From Fusarium oxysporum f. sp. lycopersici 4287 (taxonomy: Eukaryota; Ascomycota; Sordariomycetes; Hypocreales; Nectriaceae), in contig NC_030987.1 in NCBI RefSeq assembly GCF_000149955.1, forward strand, positions 3,627,138 to 3,691,137: DNA of 64,000 nucleotides. The letters are read 5' to 3'. The notes beneath the pieces were generated by a model. That model was not told the DNA's origin. It ran no database searches and saw only the letters and a program-made list of their open reading frames with translations. The position numbers and the translations under genes were made by a program. This document shows, in pieces, positions 23,642 through 36,306 of this stretch; position 1 is the first letter of the stretch; each line of letters opens with the position of its first letter.

Positions 23642-25317
23642 TTTGAAGGGATAGTAGCTGGATCGGTGTTATCGGTGTAGAAACTGTTTGGTGACTCGAT
23701 ATGACGATCGCGGCTCGTGGTTTGGTGTTGCTACCATAAAGCTTAAGCTGATGTCGAACGACAGGTCAAAATTTCCCAAGCATGCAATTGGCAACTTTGA
23801 TTGGCGGTGTGACGAGCTCCAGTGGAGGCCCAGTGAAGGAACAGCAGTCCAAGCTACCAGGGTCCCCAGACTGCCAACCTTCGCGTACGAATCTGGGGGC
23901 TGCACGACCAGGCTGTCGGAGATGTTATGATGGGATGACAGTTGAGAGCCATCTCGGCAAGTTTCGTTGAAAGATTGCTTCGAATGAAGTTTGTTGATTT
24001 CTCAAAGTGATCGACAGCAGAGCTGCTAGCTGGCCACTCATCATAGACCTCCACTCTGAGATGGAGGTGCATTATCTCAAACACAAAGGACCAGTCATGA
24101 TATCATTTCAGTGACGAATACCCCCCAGTATCAACACCATGATATTGTTCTCTCTCTTCTCAATCGACGTCGTCCAACATGATCTCGGTAACGCTAAATC
24201 ACCTGATCATTGGTGCACCCGCTCGCCAACGCCTTAGCAAGGATCGGGGATGATCCCGTTGATATTGCATTCCGCTAGGTGCTGTAGGAGCGCACTAGCT
24301 TCACCGGCCAAGGAACAGACCAGGAGGCGGCTCGAACGTTGTGTGTCGTAGATGCAGATCGACTATTCTGTTTCGAAACATTTCAGCTGTCTTTGGGTTC
24401 GAGAGGCGGTCGAAACTCAGGTGACGGACGGTAGGGTCAGGGTTATGGTTTCATTGCTAACCGTTCTCTTCCCTGAAACTGGAACGAGATCTCATTCTCG
24501 GGTCGCGTCGTTGGTGGAGATGAGGAGATGAACTCATGGGTAGTCAGGCCCGAGACAATGAACCAGGGTTGTATAGAAGGGGAATGGTGATTTAATAGAC
24601 ACTGGACTAGATTATCGTATCCATCTTGTCATTGAGTAGTATGACTTCTGAGATGTCACCAGCATGTCTCTTCCACACACCGTCTGTCCTTAGTCGTCTC
24701 CCTATGTCATGCTCATCGTGATATTGTGAGGTCTCGGACCTGTTGCGGCCGCTGGTAATAACTCTCTTGCACATCGGGCCCAAACTGTCGGTACCGAGTG
24801 TCCATCCACCAGTCATTACGAATCATTCCCTGGAAATCATAAAAGGGACGAGCAGCCACTTCATGGGTGTTGGTAGCGGTTCTCTTTCTTTCTTTCTTTC
24901 TTTCTCTTGTTCTTTCTTTTCTTGCCTTAAGTCCGAGCACCTGCACGTCACTTCTCTTTCCATCCGTTGTTACTTCCTTCATGCCCAGTCAAAGCCAGGC
25001 CATGCTTGCCGTGTTCGGCAACGAATCTCAGGATTTTCCTCCAACCTTCCTCTATTATCCACTCGATGGCGCGCCACTGTCGCTTCCCTGTCCAGCCAAC
25101 AAAACCTTGTTTCAACTACAAGATCGAGTAGTGGCATCTTGTTCCATCCCCCCTTTGCATATACCATTTACTATCCTTCCATCCCATCGTGGGCGCTACA
25201 ACGCAGCACAAATGCCTTTGGGACGCCGTAAAACTTTACATCATAACCCTTGGCCGCACAATATCTCGCGATTGACCGAGGCATGTCTCAATGGCTCAAA
25301 ATGAGACTTGATGGCTG
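23642..25317. other. Intergenic with a TTTC microsatellite
   Basis: About 1.7 kb between AIM41 and the methyltransferase. Several short ORFs occur on both strands, but none has an ATG start together with coding character. A plus-strand frame of 107 codons from 24981 to 25304 ends 13 bp before the methyltransferase stop. I do not call it. Confidence 0.35.
24886..24929. repeat. TTTC/TTCT microsatellite
   Basis: A plus-strand run of TTTCT/TTTC units (CTTTCTTTCTTTCTTTC, then an imperfect continuation) lies in intergenic DNA. It is a simple sequence repeat of likely variable length. Confidence 0.85.
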
Positions 25318-26911
25318 TTACCGTCGTGGCTTTCTACCAATACAAACATAACTGCCATGTCATCTGTCAGAATAACACAAGACCGTGGAAACGGCCTAGG
25401 GAAACTTACACGGGAAAGTAGGCCTACAAATCGTTAACAATCAACTCACATCAGGATTCGCCCCTTTTTGAGCCAAGAACCGAGAAAACGTACCTTGAAT
25501 GCTGGGTTGCTGGCTTCGCTCCTCGCTTGAGCTATCAAGAGTTGGAAATCACTGAAAGACATCCTGTACAAGGCTCAGTCAAACATTACTCGGACAGATT
25601 GTAACCGACATACCCAAGAAACTGCGTGAATGGGTATAATGCTAACGAATACAATAGCTGGTTCACGTTATCGGTATTAGATCGGCCTATGTCATAATCT
25701 CGGGGGACTACACTACCATCAGCCTCAACACATACGATCTGGTATCAAAGCAACCTACCACTCGACCAGCCGCACATTGGCAACGTCAAGAGTCTCGACT
25801 CGACTTCCGTAAAACCTGCGCTTCTCATCCAGCTGGCTAATTGAAGTGGTGCCCGCGGATCTTTGTATGGCTGCTGGCTTTCCAAGTATTGTCTGGACCA
25901 TTGCGACAGGGCGTGGTCTACTCGGCAAAATTGTTAGGATGCAGAAGTTTCCGTGTCCAGGAGACTAGGGAAATCACCTCTACTTAGCGTACCATTGTCA
26001 GATTGGGCGTTGAAGTATATCTCGACCATCTGACACCACCCGCCTGGCTTCAATACACGGAAAATGTCTCGAATATAGCTTCGCCAGCGATTCGCATGGA
26101 TGCCCCCGGCGACCATTTGGCTATGGACAACGTCAAAGTGGTTGGACCGAAATGTAAACCTATCCCGAACCCAGGTTAGCATGGATCACAGGACTTGCTC
26201 ACAGCTACTTGCCTCCCGTTAAGGTCGTCAACTTGGAGCTCCATATTGTCGGGAGGGTTTTCTGGAATCATGTGCGGGCTGACATCGATGCCAAGGACCT
26301 GTGCAAAAGACTTAGCCACAAAATATCTCATCTCAGATCCTTATCTTGGTGGTTTAAGAATCGAGTCAGGCTGGCCCGGTTGACCATGGTGATATCCAAA
26401 AACACCTCCTCGAGACTCGAGGATGGGGCCACAAGAGCATACAAAATCAAGTTGCCTCAAGCTCCATGATGGAACACGGTGTATCGAATTTCGCCTGACT
26501 CGGATGGCCTATAAACACTGCCCCTTGAAAGGAAGACTTGCCAATGGCCTAGGGGAAACTCACTTCGGCGTCAGGATATTGTGTAGCGACTTCGATGGCC
26601 CAATCTCCTGGACCACAACCGCAATCGAGTATTCGTCGTGGCGACCTGATAGGGGGGAATATGAGCCTCCCATCAAAGAGCCTGCTGAGTACTCCGTGCA
26701 TCACCTCGAGGCGCGAGATTTCGTCCTAGTTCAGTGATTTTTGTTACTTTCTGTCAACCACTTCGATCCTGGATACAAATCATCAACTTACCTCATCGAT
26801 GGGTGCAAAATATGTACCATTCGTGAGGGAGTAATGTTGATAAGAGCGCCCATAGTGTTCGATTGTCTCGGTGAACGTCTCGTCCAAGGGCACGGTTCCA
26901 TCCCTTTGCAT
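25318..26911 (-). CDS. LaeA-like SAM-dependent methyltransferase, nine exons
   Basis: Exons are 26792-26911, 26564-26725, 26213-26298, 25993-26159, 25759-25917, 25614-25707, 25494-25563, 25410-25423 and 25318-25351. All phases join and give 301 aa. The N-terminus has the LaeA-like pattern (HYGRSYQHYSL, YFAPIDEDEISRLEVMHGVL). SAM motif I is ILDCGCGPGDW at residues 72-82, followed by VLGIDVSPHM, FDVVHSQMVAGGI and VLKPGGWCQMVEI. The end reads AYFPVYVCIGRKPRR. Intron 3 (26160-26212) uses a GC donor (AG|GCAAGT) with a good CTAAC branch. The 14 nt exon 8 is needed to preserve the conserved C-terminus. Such methyltransferases often act in secondary metabolism or its regulation; the substrate is unknown. 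I see no intact cluster genes beside it. Confidence 0.85.
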
Positions 26912-29900
26912 GGGGGCTTAGCGAAACTTCCATGTCAAGAAACCTTGGTAGTCTTACTCTGCATCCATTTTCTTTACGGTCGAATTTTTGGACACGAAAT
27001 GCCTCTCAATACTACAAGTATGATGCAAGCTTGCTCGGGCGACGATAGCCAGGACGAGCAGAGCTGCCTTTTCCAAAAAGGATTTAAACAATTCCTAAGG
27101 AAGACATGTGGTACCCAAAAGCGCGACCCTAGCCTAACGTATAAGAGCCACCCTGGTGCTAGGATGCAGAGTGCAAAGACGTAACATGACTATGGTGGCT
27201 TTTGCATCTAGCGGCCTTGCGTACCATTCAAAGGCGCAACAGGGCTTCTCGAAGAATGCGGAGATGATCTAGCAGAGAGCCGAGACACGGGCCGGCAAAG
27301 GACTGCTTCCTGAAGGTCCAATGCCGATCTTGACACCCCAGAGCTCTGCCGTTCAACTCATATTGGCCCTGGTACGGAAGAATAACGGCGAACATACCAC
27401 CAGGGGCCATTTCACAACCGCAGTATCCTATGGAATATGACAAGATGACGCTCGGAGATTCAGGCAAGGCATCAACACCTGGGTATAGGTTAGAGGCTGG
27501 CTCTTTTGGCTATTGATGGATACTAAACAGGGAGCTCGAAAGATTCTGAACTTGAGATTCACAAATTCTTGACACTCTCACCAAGACCTTGGATACCAAA
27601 GTAGCCATCGATGGGTAAAATGGAAATCACTAGTCTGGGTGCCCTTGATTGCCTCATTAGCATCCTTTTTCCATTCATGGCCCCATGCTTCGGTCGACGA
27701 GACAGGTTCCACTCGAAGTGGAGAGAATGGTTTGCGGCATGTTATTAGACATGATTGCAGTCAACTCTACTCCGTACAAGTGCAGCTTCTGGTGGAGGGT
27801 CTCATTCTCGCCTTACTCTGTTAGAACCAACCAATGCATCCATTTTGAGTTGGATGGAATCCTTCCCACCATCACGCTCAGGCACCCGGTTGTCGGGACT
27901 TGTGCAGACTCCGTGGATGGCTTGAGACTATGTGCCTGCCATGGAAGGTGGCGCCCAATGACTTCGAACCGTTTGACGTCGATAGTGAGGCTGTCCTACC
28001 CAACGTCGGTAGTGATCATCAGCTAGACAAGAAGGGTACGCGGTTTGTCACATGTGTAACAGCGTTTTTGGTGAACAAAGTAAGATCATGGTTTCACAAT
28101 GAAAGCTCCCCGGAGCAAGTCCAATGACAATCCATGCCAATACCGATGGCATGGACCTGGGACAGTCTTCGGGATACGGGCCACCCAAAATTGCTGTACT
28201 CTGGTACAACTTGGTGTCTTCGGAGCTCGCGTACGACTACGGTGGCCGACAACACTTGCTTGACCGGGAGATTCGTTGATTATATGTATAGGTGAGTCAG
28301 GCGAATGGCCCTCACTATCTAGCCCTGGCGCCTTCTTGCCAACGAGAATATGGTTGCGCCAAGATTGCGACGCAGACGACGAAGGAGCCCAGTCAGAGCA
28401 CTTCCCTATCACCAAAAAGCACCCTTCGATGGGTCTCAACGATACTGGTTATGATCCACCTCAACAGCACCGGGATCTTTTAAAGCCAAACAGCGATAGT
28501 TCTCAGACCAGGAACTGGACAATTCATCTCTTCACCGCCTCGTGTATCCAGCAGTGTTTTATGCAAAGCCTGAATTCAGAAGATTCCTAGTGGCAGAGGC
28601 GTGTAAAAGGGAGGTCTCATGGCCGCATATATGCTGGTGATGGGCCGCTAAGTTGCATTGGATGGGTTCTCGCGGCTGGCGTGAATTTGCTACCCCCCTT
28701 CGGCTAATTCACTCTCTGGGCTTCGCGATTAACATCATACGACCTATCGAATTCTGAAAGGACATCTTAACGAAAACTGGGACGAAAGAATGCTACTCGC
28801 CCAACGTCGTACCTCTACTAGTGTCGATGTACACATTGACGGGCCGTTGCAGGTTGTAACGCTGCAGGTGGTGACGAGCCAAAGCTCTCTGTCAGCTCAT
28901 GGCACGCAGAGAAAGGAGCTCGACGATGACAATCAATGGTCCCTATTGCCGCATCCTTATATTAACAGGGGTAACCTGGGAGAGCTTACTTGATCCGGTC
29001 ATAGGCTCACAATGATCAAGTCTCACAAAGGGTCTTGTGGATACGGAGACGACGAGAAACCCCTACCAACGAATGGGAAGTGTCCACGGTTTGCGAGGTT
29101 GCGATAACTTTGTAAGTAACGATCCGCCTGTCCCATGACCGCACCAGAGATCACGCTGGGTGCTTCGGAAAGGAAGGCGACAGCATACTGAAAATCTTGC
29201 CAAATGGCGTCCTTGGCTCCGTCCAAGACCCTTAAAATTGTGTGGCATCAATAGCATGTTCTGAGCATGTCGCAAGTGACACCTCGCAAGTTGGACCGTT
29301 CTAACTGTCACACACAGCTTCGGAGGGTCCAGTGGCTCCCTTACCCATACGCAGCCTTTCAACAGCCGCTACGGGCCGCCATCATGGAGTCTGTGGGGGG
29401 ATAAACATAAAGCACCGAGTCCAAAAGGCTGCCAGGCTGCACGCCAAAGGAGGATCGTCAACTGACTGTTACCTTTCTGATTACGTGGTGCGGCCTCATA
29501 TGATAACTCCGTCACTCGGATAAACTTACCCGCGGTCTGTTCCAATACAAGACATGGTGGATTGGGCAGGACACCGACATGCAAGATTGCAGAGCAAACA
29601 AAACTCAGCTCTGGTAGCACTTTGTCTGAATCACTATTGTCAACTAACCGATAGTAGAACGCTTATGCGCTACGGCTGATACTACAAAGACAGGGGGAAC
29701 CATGCTCAAGCCATGGTTTACCGACCCAGACTCTCGGGTTCTGACCAGAAACCCGGGAAATTGGTGGGCGTGGTTATACGGGCACTGTTCCGCTAATCCG
29801 TGGGATTTACCACACCGTTCGGTTTCTATTCCTCAGCACAGATAACACAGTATGTACGGCATTTTGGAAGGCTCAAGATCTCAACAGTATCTATGAACTA

Positions 29901-30628
29901 AGCCATGGATGCTACAGCATGATGTCCAAAAAATGACTGGGACTATAGGCTGTGTCCATGTCCTTTCTATTTTGTGGTGGGCTATCATAACGACATCTGA
30001 ATTTTACCATCATAACCCGTACGGCTTCTTTAGCCCAAAACTCCCAAGTCACCACCGAATACTGCACCGGGATAAGCACAGCAAATTCCGAACCAGAACC
30101 TTTGAACCATACTGTACAGTAATGACATGTCAGCTCTTGACCCCGCTCTGCTTGCACACATCCTCGCTTGGTTTTCGAGTTCTCCTCATGCAAGTCAGCT
30201 TGGATTCTGTGGCTTGCTTGCAAACCTGGGCGGCCTGTTTTCTCTTCTCGTAGCGATGGTACACTGGCTTGCAGTGAGACAAGTGTTCCAAAAGGACCAT
30301 TGTGTCTCTGGGAAAAAACCTCCCGGTGACCAGCATTATGCACATAAACCCCGAACCAGTAACGCTCGACCAAATATTCGAACAAGTTGCATATTGACCA
30401 AGAGGGGAAAAGCACGGATGCAACAGGTTACCCCTGGATTTATAAGATTAAGGTGGCCTTAATAAGGGATGCAACCCCACGGAATGACATATTGGGAAGG
30501 CCACACTGTGAAGTGACGTGACTGCTGAGACCTTGGCAGAGATAGTGTATCCAATGCCTGCAGTCTTTGAAGACAGACAGCCGTTCAAATCAAAAGCAAA
30601 CAAAATGCTGCGGCCAAGGTCAAGGCGC
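26912..30628. other. 3.7 kb without an intact gene; scattered coding-like fragments
   Basis: No frame here gives a convincing gene. Minus-strand stretches with protein-like composition occur near 29050-29220 (one reads SEAPSVISGAVMGQADRYL), 28090-28250 (STAILGGPYPEDCPRSMP), 27800-27990 (FEVIGRHLPWQAHSL) and 27560-27710. They lie in different frames with stops and do not join cleanly. A 167-codon minus frame at 29912-30415 has no recognisable domain. I could not assign a family. The region may be one or more decayed genes or a heavily interrupted gene that I failed to splice. Confidence 0.4.
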
Positions 30629-33077
30629 CTACCAGCAGGTAAAGACGGGGTTCCTACTCTTGACGGCTTCGAGCCGCTCAACAATGACCTTGCGTTGGTT
30701 GCCCATCTGCCCCTCAGCTGCAGCATATCCTAGGTCACCTTCTAGGTCGTCGGTGTAGTTCTCATTTTCACCATAATACTGCTGTGCGATGGTGTTGCTG
30801 TTACGACGGGCAGCAGCGTTGGCAAATGAATATCTTCGTTGCTGTCGCGGTGCCTGCTGGCGTGCTGGTTCATACATGTTGAGTGCACGAACAGGACCCT
30901 GGTAGCTGTTCCTAAATCCAGCTGCCTGGACCGTGGGACGCTTGGCTATATCTCCACCGTTTTGTTGCTGCCCCGCTGGTGCCAGGAGGTTGGGTTCGCT
31001 TGGGGGCACCTCATCTGGTGACTGAGAAGTCTCGCCTGTCGGAGATGAGAGCTCAAATCTACCTGGATGAGGCATATCGGCGGGTGCACTGGCCAGACCG
31101 AGAAGGTCCTCGATTGGAGGATTATTGGTCGGAGCCGAACTAGCAATGTCGGCCTCGTCCATGGATTGACGGACGTGGGGGTTGCGGCGGACTTCCGAGG
31201 ACGTATTACGCATAGGAACAGCAACAGGCACGTCAACTAGATCATCCCAGACGCAAACTCTCGCTCGGCGGGTCAGTTCAAGAGGGCCATGATCAGGAGT
31301 CTTGAGTGTCTCAACGACGTTCCAGGCCTGACCCTTCATGACGGCGACTTGCTTAGCAAACATGCGTTCCTGAAAATCAACATCCATCTGGAATACCCTC
31401 TTTAAAGCGAGAATCGTCTGAGTCCACCATGATGTGGATGTCAGCAATGGTAGAAAGTGATCCCGTGTCTTTTGAGAAAATGGCCTTCCGATGAGGTCGA
31501 CAGGGAGGAAAAGCCAGCCAAAGGGGAAACTGACAACACAAATTAGTATACCTCTCACAGCGTTGATATATGTCCTTACCTTCTCCAAGCATCAGGGTGT
31601 TTCCAGGGCCATGACAGTGAGTTGTCGATAGCTCCAATGGTAATTGCTGGCTCGTTTCCTGCTGGTTGTCGGCTTGAGGCGCTCATAGGTCTCTGGGTCT
31701 TATAAGGATATGACGCCCTCGTAGCACGAGGCCCTTGTTGTGAAAGATCAACAGGTCGAGGGCCCTCTTCCTCAGCGACGGGTTCCATGTTCATTTGGAT
31801 GGGGTCTGATGCTATCGAGGCCTTGCCTGTCTCCCAATCAACCTTGATCATCCAATTGTCCAGACCACGATCTGTATTTCGCATAATGTAGTCGAGAATG
31901 ACCAGCTTCTCAAGCTCTTCCCGCAGAGATTCTTTCAAGTTGTCGGTCCATATGAAGTTATCAGGACCCAAAAGATTCGCGGCTTGGGCAGCTTCTTCGT
32001 CGTCGCTGTTGTATCCGTCATTCGGCGAGGCGTTTCCTGATGGACGGCAGCTCTCCGTCCATCTTCTCTTCTTCTTACTCTGACCATCGTTTGTACGGAA
32101 TCCTGACCAGTATTGATCCGGCCAAGGATGTTCACGAAGGAACACGTTGGCATCCTTGAAGCCCTTGAGGAAGACCTGGAAGCTGCCGGGCTTCGCGGGG
32201 AGAGGCTTCTTCTTGCGATGGAACTTGCGGCGATCCCAGAATGGATAGTGGAAGGATTTGGAAGCAAGCCATACAACGTCTGTGTATGGAACGAGGTGTG
32301 TTCGTAGTTGGCAATCGAGTACGTAGGCAGCTGCTTCGCTGACATACGAGAGATTAGGAATAAGACTACAGAAACGTTAGCAATGACACGGGAAGCCTTT
32401 ACGAAGATGGCATACCAGGCTCTTCCAAAGCAGCAGGGGAACAAGTTTCTGTGAATCCACTTGTTCCATTTGGGGTTTCCTGCAGCGTATGGCTCCTCGT
32501 CCTTGGGTTTAAAAACACCGACAATTTTGCCATCAGGATTTCGTGCAAAGTAACTACCAGAACTGCCTTGAGAAATCATACTCGGGTGGATTTCTTGCCG
32601 AATAGCACTCCGTACGCTTTCCACGATGGTTTCAAACTCTGCTCTGGTCATGACACCTTCCTGCGGCGCCGCAATACTCTCAGCGGTCACCGGTCGAACA
32701 CCCTCGGGAGGTTGGAAGACAGAATAGTGAATTTCAAGGCGCTCCTCTTCGCCTTGCTGGTTCTTCCCCTTGCGCTTGAAACGCGAAGCAATCTCGTCTG
32801 CCCATCGCTCCAGACGAGCATTGATGGCCTTGAGGTCGACACCGGCGCTGCTTCCTGAACGATGGCGAAATTTGGGTTGTGATGACGAGGCAAATGATTT
32901 GGGACTGGCCATGCCAGAACGATGGCGCGGTTGAGTTACGGGGGCATATCGTGGAGCATCCGCGGGCTGTAGAGATGCGTAGGATTGGGAGAGGGGATCC
33001 TCATCTGAGTCGTCGCTGATGTCGTCGGCCTGTGCGAGGCGTTCATAGCCTGTTGTTGCGGGTCGTGATCGAGGCAT
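30629..33077 (-). CDS. LSB6: Type II phosphatidylinositol 4-kinase Lsb6
   Basis: Exons 32416-33077, 31580-32365 and 30629-31529 with two 50 bp introns encode 782 aa. The kinase core starts around SQGSSGSYFARNPDGKIVGV, continues with FKPKDEEPYAAGNPKWNKW, and has the catalytic-loop equivalent DYIMRNTDRGLDNWMIKV and the metal-binding IGAIDNSLSWPWKHPD. The CCFGRACLI stretch, whose last Cys is created by splicing, matches the palmitoylated cysteine-rich motif that anchors these kinases to membranes. They make PI4P on vacuole, endosome and Golgi membranes. The N-terminal ~110 and C-terminal ~200 residues are low-complexity and presumably regulatory. The insert between the catalytic loop and the IDNS motif is longer than in animal enzymes. 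Confidence 0.95.
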
Positions 33078-35802
33078 GTTGGCGACGGATGAGACTAAGG
33101 CGGATGAAGACGTAGAGAGTGGTTGGGGCGGTATTAGACTGTTTTCAAGGCCATTCCCTAGGTAGAGGCTGAAATTTTAGGAGCTGAGTTCGTCGACGGG
33201 GAATTCGTTCGGATACTCGATCGTGACGCGTGTTGATTTAGGTTGAAAGGGGGTGGAGGGGGAAGATTATAAATGGATGTTGTTGTTATTCGAGAAAAGG
33301 AGTAATATAGTTTATCAAGAAAGGGGCAGTGAAGAGAAAGTGGAAAAAGGGCAGTATCAAGAAGAGAAACGAATCAGCAACAAGTGCTGGAGGCTTTTGT
33401 TGGCAGTGACGACCAAAATGAAGCTGGTTGCAGAATGACGATGTGTGCCTGTTTGAGGTTCCAGGTTGTGGAGATGACGAGAGCTCATCATTCATCGAAC
33501 TCAAAGCTTGTGACAGGCCAAAAACCAGCCAAACTCCAGTTGACAGCAGCCTCCACAACCAGTGAGCCTAGGCCTGGGAACTGGGGCCGGAATTGATTGG
33601 TGGATACTCACCCCTGAGCGGGTGCCGGACCTAACCAAGGCCCGGAAGGGAGTTGAGATCGATTGGCTTTTTAGTGATGATGATCTTTTGCTTGAGGAAC
33701 GAGCATGAACTTAACATGGTTTCTTATTAACTAATGCGGAAGTTGTTATTTCTTTGCATTAGATCTATTCAAGCTCATCCCCTTATTTTTTTTTTTTTTT
33801 GATCTCTTTGAATACACTAACAACTGCTATATTGGGGGCCGAGATGTCCGGATGATAATACGGAGGAACGGCATAACGGACATTTGAGTCCGCCGAACAA
33901 CAGATCACGGCGGCCTACGGAGTATCTGCCCTAACCAACAATAATGTAGAGTTTATCGTATTATGGGAGCATCAACCCGAGAGTCTAAGCTACTCTAACA
34001 ATTCCCATTCCGTTTCCCGTGACAGCACAAACGGAATTTACTTTCCCCTTTCTCCTTTAAACTTTCCACAATCAAGGAGCGTTGGACAGCGTCAGTACCA
34101 AGTAGAATAGTCTCGGCCCTAGTGTGACCTCACATATCTGCATCACTCCTCGGAACAAGCCAAGGTTCTTGGGGGTTTTCGTTTGACGGATGTTTTTAGA
34201 ATATCTACGAACTGATATGATTGACGCAAGGAATCTTCAAGAACGCCACCACTTGGAGGCGAAGCCGCCAATCTAAAAGGACAGTGAGTACATACTGTAC
34301 CTAGAACTAACGAGAATGGGTTGGGTTGTTTGGTAGCATTGGAGTGCCTGGGCGCTAACAAAACTCCTCTGATCGCGTGCAACTTGTGATGGAGGGTTTA
34401 GAAGCACGCCAACCTTGGAAAACACATGGCCAAACTGCTGATGATGACGGTTACAAAAAGGCAATTGCAGGCCATTATCTCATGAGTTGCAGTATGTGGC
34501 GGCCAAGTTGCTGATTCGAACCAGACATTTTGTAACTGTAACCTCGCAATCAGCTTCGGGATATGATACAGGCACAGATAACATCAGAGCTGATACGTCG
34601 GCTCGTACGTCATGATATGCATCGTCATGTTTCGTCAGCTTTAGTTTGGTTATGATCGTCTAGTTCAAGCTTCTGCGTCTGGGGTTGGGGCTTGAGTGAG
34701 TGAAGCCTTTCCATACCAGTTGTATAAGTATGCCTTTTATTGGCGAATTGTCTCGGAGGGAGGGCCAAGCCAATCCGGTCAGTCATACCGGTACACCCAG
34801 GGATAGGTAGTTACACTGCAAAGGTAAGGTAGCGTAGCAGTCTGTCCAACGGCCTGCTCCGCGCGGGGAAAGCAATGGAAGACACCTTGACGCCTCATCG
34901 CGCGAACAAGATGCTGCTCTTCAAGGTTCGATCCTGCGATGTGAGGCTAAGCAACAAAGTTCGGCGCCAACGTGAGGCCGATCTTCTCTGTAACACCATC
35001 AGCTTATCAGTACGTACGTTCAGCTGTATCATACTATATGAAGTAAACGTAGTGCTTATAGCATGAAGTATTATGATATTGTCATTGCTTTGCATACGTG
35101 ACAAGCATTAGAGAGCAGCAGATAAACAAACAAACAAATACAGCGTTTCAGGGGTCGTTATTCGTAAGCGAGTGCAAAAAGTGACCATTCCATCAGATGA
35201 TTGAGTGGACAAACCATGAGATGAGACGCATCCCCAAGTCCATTTTTGCCTGGAAGTTCCATGTCAAACAACGGGGGCCATCTCCGGATGTCAATGCCGC
35301 ACCCCACACTTCACTAACTCTAGCATCTAGCTTCCTCGCTACGCTACACCCTCTAAGTCAACCCTCCACCGGGTCCCATCCCTTGGACCTTCAAGGTTTC
35401 AATCCCTTGGAACTACAGTACCATTCCCGAGTTGTTTGTCCCCCTTTTACATACTTTTTCTTCTGGTAATCCCTATTTATAAATCTCGAGTGAGGCCCTC
35501 TACCTCCCTCATCTTCTTGATCAACTGTCCAGGCAAGAAAAAAGAAAAAAGCCGACCTTGACTTATATGCTCATCCCTGCCACGTCTACTCGCATTTGAC
35601 CACTCAGTCGTTGCTCAAGTGACCCCAAACACCATAAAGTTGACTTGTTGACTCGATACCTTCGTTGCTACTTTGATCTGCCCGTCTCTGCTCTTTATCT
35701 TCTGCATATAACTTATCTACCTTATCTTGCCTTGACTTATCTGCGGTTTCACAACCACCCAACTCCAACTCCCATCACATACCACGATAAAGAAAGCACA
35801 AC
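33078..35802. other. Intergenic, about 2.7 kb
   Basis: This holds the LSB6 leader and the long, CT-rich upstream region of the small basic protein gene (about 35480-35800). A 14-nt T tract lies near 33787. No other gene, RNA or repeat was recognised. Confidence 0.4.
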
Positions 35803-36306
35803 ATGACTGCTCGAGTCGCACCCGGCTCTTCATCCTACACTGAACCGCCAGCTATCGTTTCTCCAAATGCCGATCACGATGTCCTACGAGGCCGTAAGAG
35901 AGAACGAAGCATGACCCGAGGAAGCGTCCGCCCATTCCGAGCTGCTCCAGCAGACGAGTCCAGCAACTTACGAGGCCGCTCTCGTCGTCGTGCTGCTTCT
36001 CCAGCTCTGAGCTACACATCCCGACCATCCTCACCCAGAAGAGTGCCATCTCCCACAAGACGTCGACTTCTCCATGCTCGCCTCCGTCGAGAGCATTGCC
36101 CTTCCCGTGTTGCATCTCCTGTCGAGCAGCAACTCCAACAGCATAGACCAGTTCGACGAAGGCAGCGAACTCGGAGCCAGAGCCGGGGTCCTCGGTTGGA
36201 GATGGAGCTTTCAGCTCAGCATTCCACTGATGGTTTTTCAGGACTACGGAACGAGGTCCGAGCCTCTTCTTCTGACACAACAGACGAGGCAAAGTCCAAC
36301 GCATAA
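35803..36306 (+). CDS. Small Arg/Ser-rich protein of unknown function
   Basis: An uninterrupted 167-codon frame starts at an ATG in good context (CACAACATGACT) after a pyrimidine-rich leader typical of expressed fungal genes. The protein is extremely basic and disordered-looking, with SR/RS and RRR runs such as RGRSRRRAASPALSY, SSPRRVPSPTRRR and RRRQRTRSQSRGPRLE. SP/RS clusters resemble those in splicing-related or chromatin-binding proteins, but no domain is visible. The opposite strand has an overlapping 150-codon frame, so coding orientation is judged from the leader and start context. I give no function. Confidence 0.55.
   Translation: MTARVAPGSSSYTEPPAIVSPNADHDVLRGRKRERSMTRGSVRPFRAAPADESSNLRGRSRRRAASPALSYTSRPSSPRRVPSPTRRRLLHARLRREHCPSRVASPVEQQLQQHRPVRRRQRTRSQSRGPRLEMELSAQHSTDGFSGLRNEVRASSSDTTDEAKSNA

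Noticed and set aside
24981..25304. Plus-strand frame of 107 codons ending just before the methyltransferase stop, with a hydrophobic extension upstream
   Set aside because: The hydrophobic leader is produced by the TTTC microsatellite and has no ATG in frame; the remainder shows no domain.
26741..27184. 147-codon plus-strand frame opposite the methyltransferase 5' end
   Set aside because: It overlaps the well-supported first exon on the other strand and has no recognisable features.
34915..34945. GGTTCGATCC-like T-loop sequence
   Set aside because: No cloverleaf can be formed with the flanking sequence.
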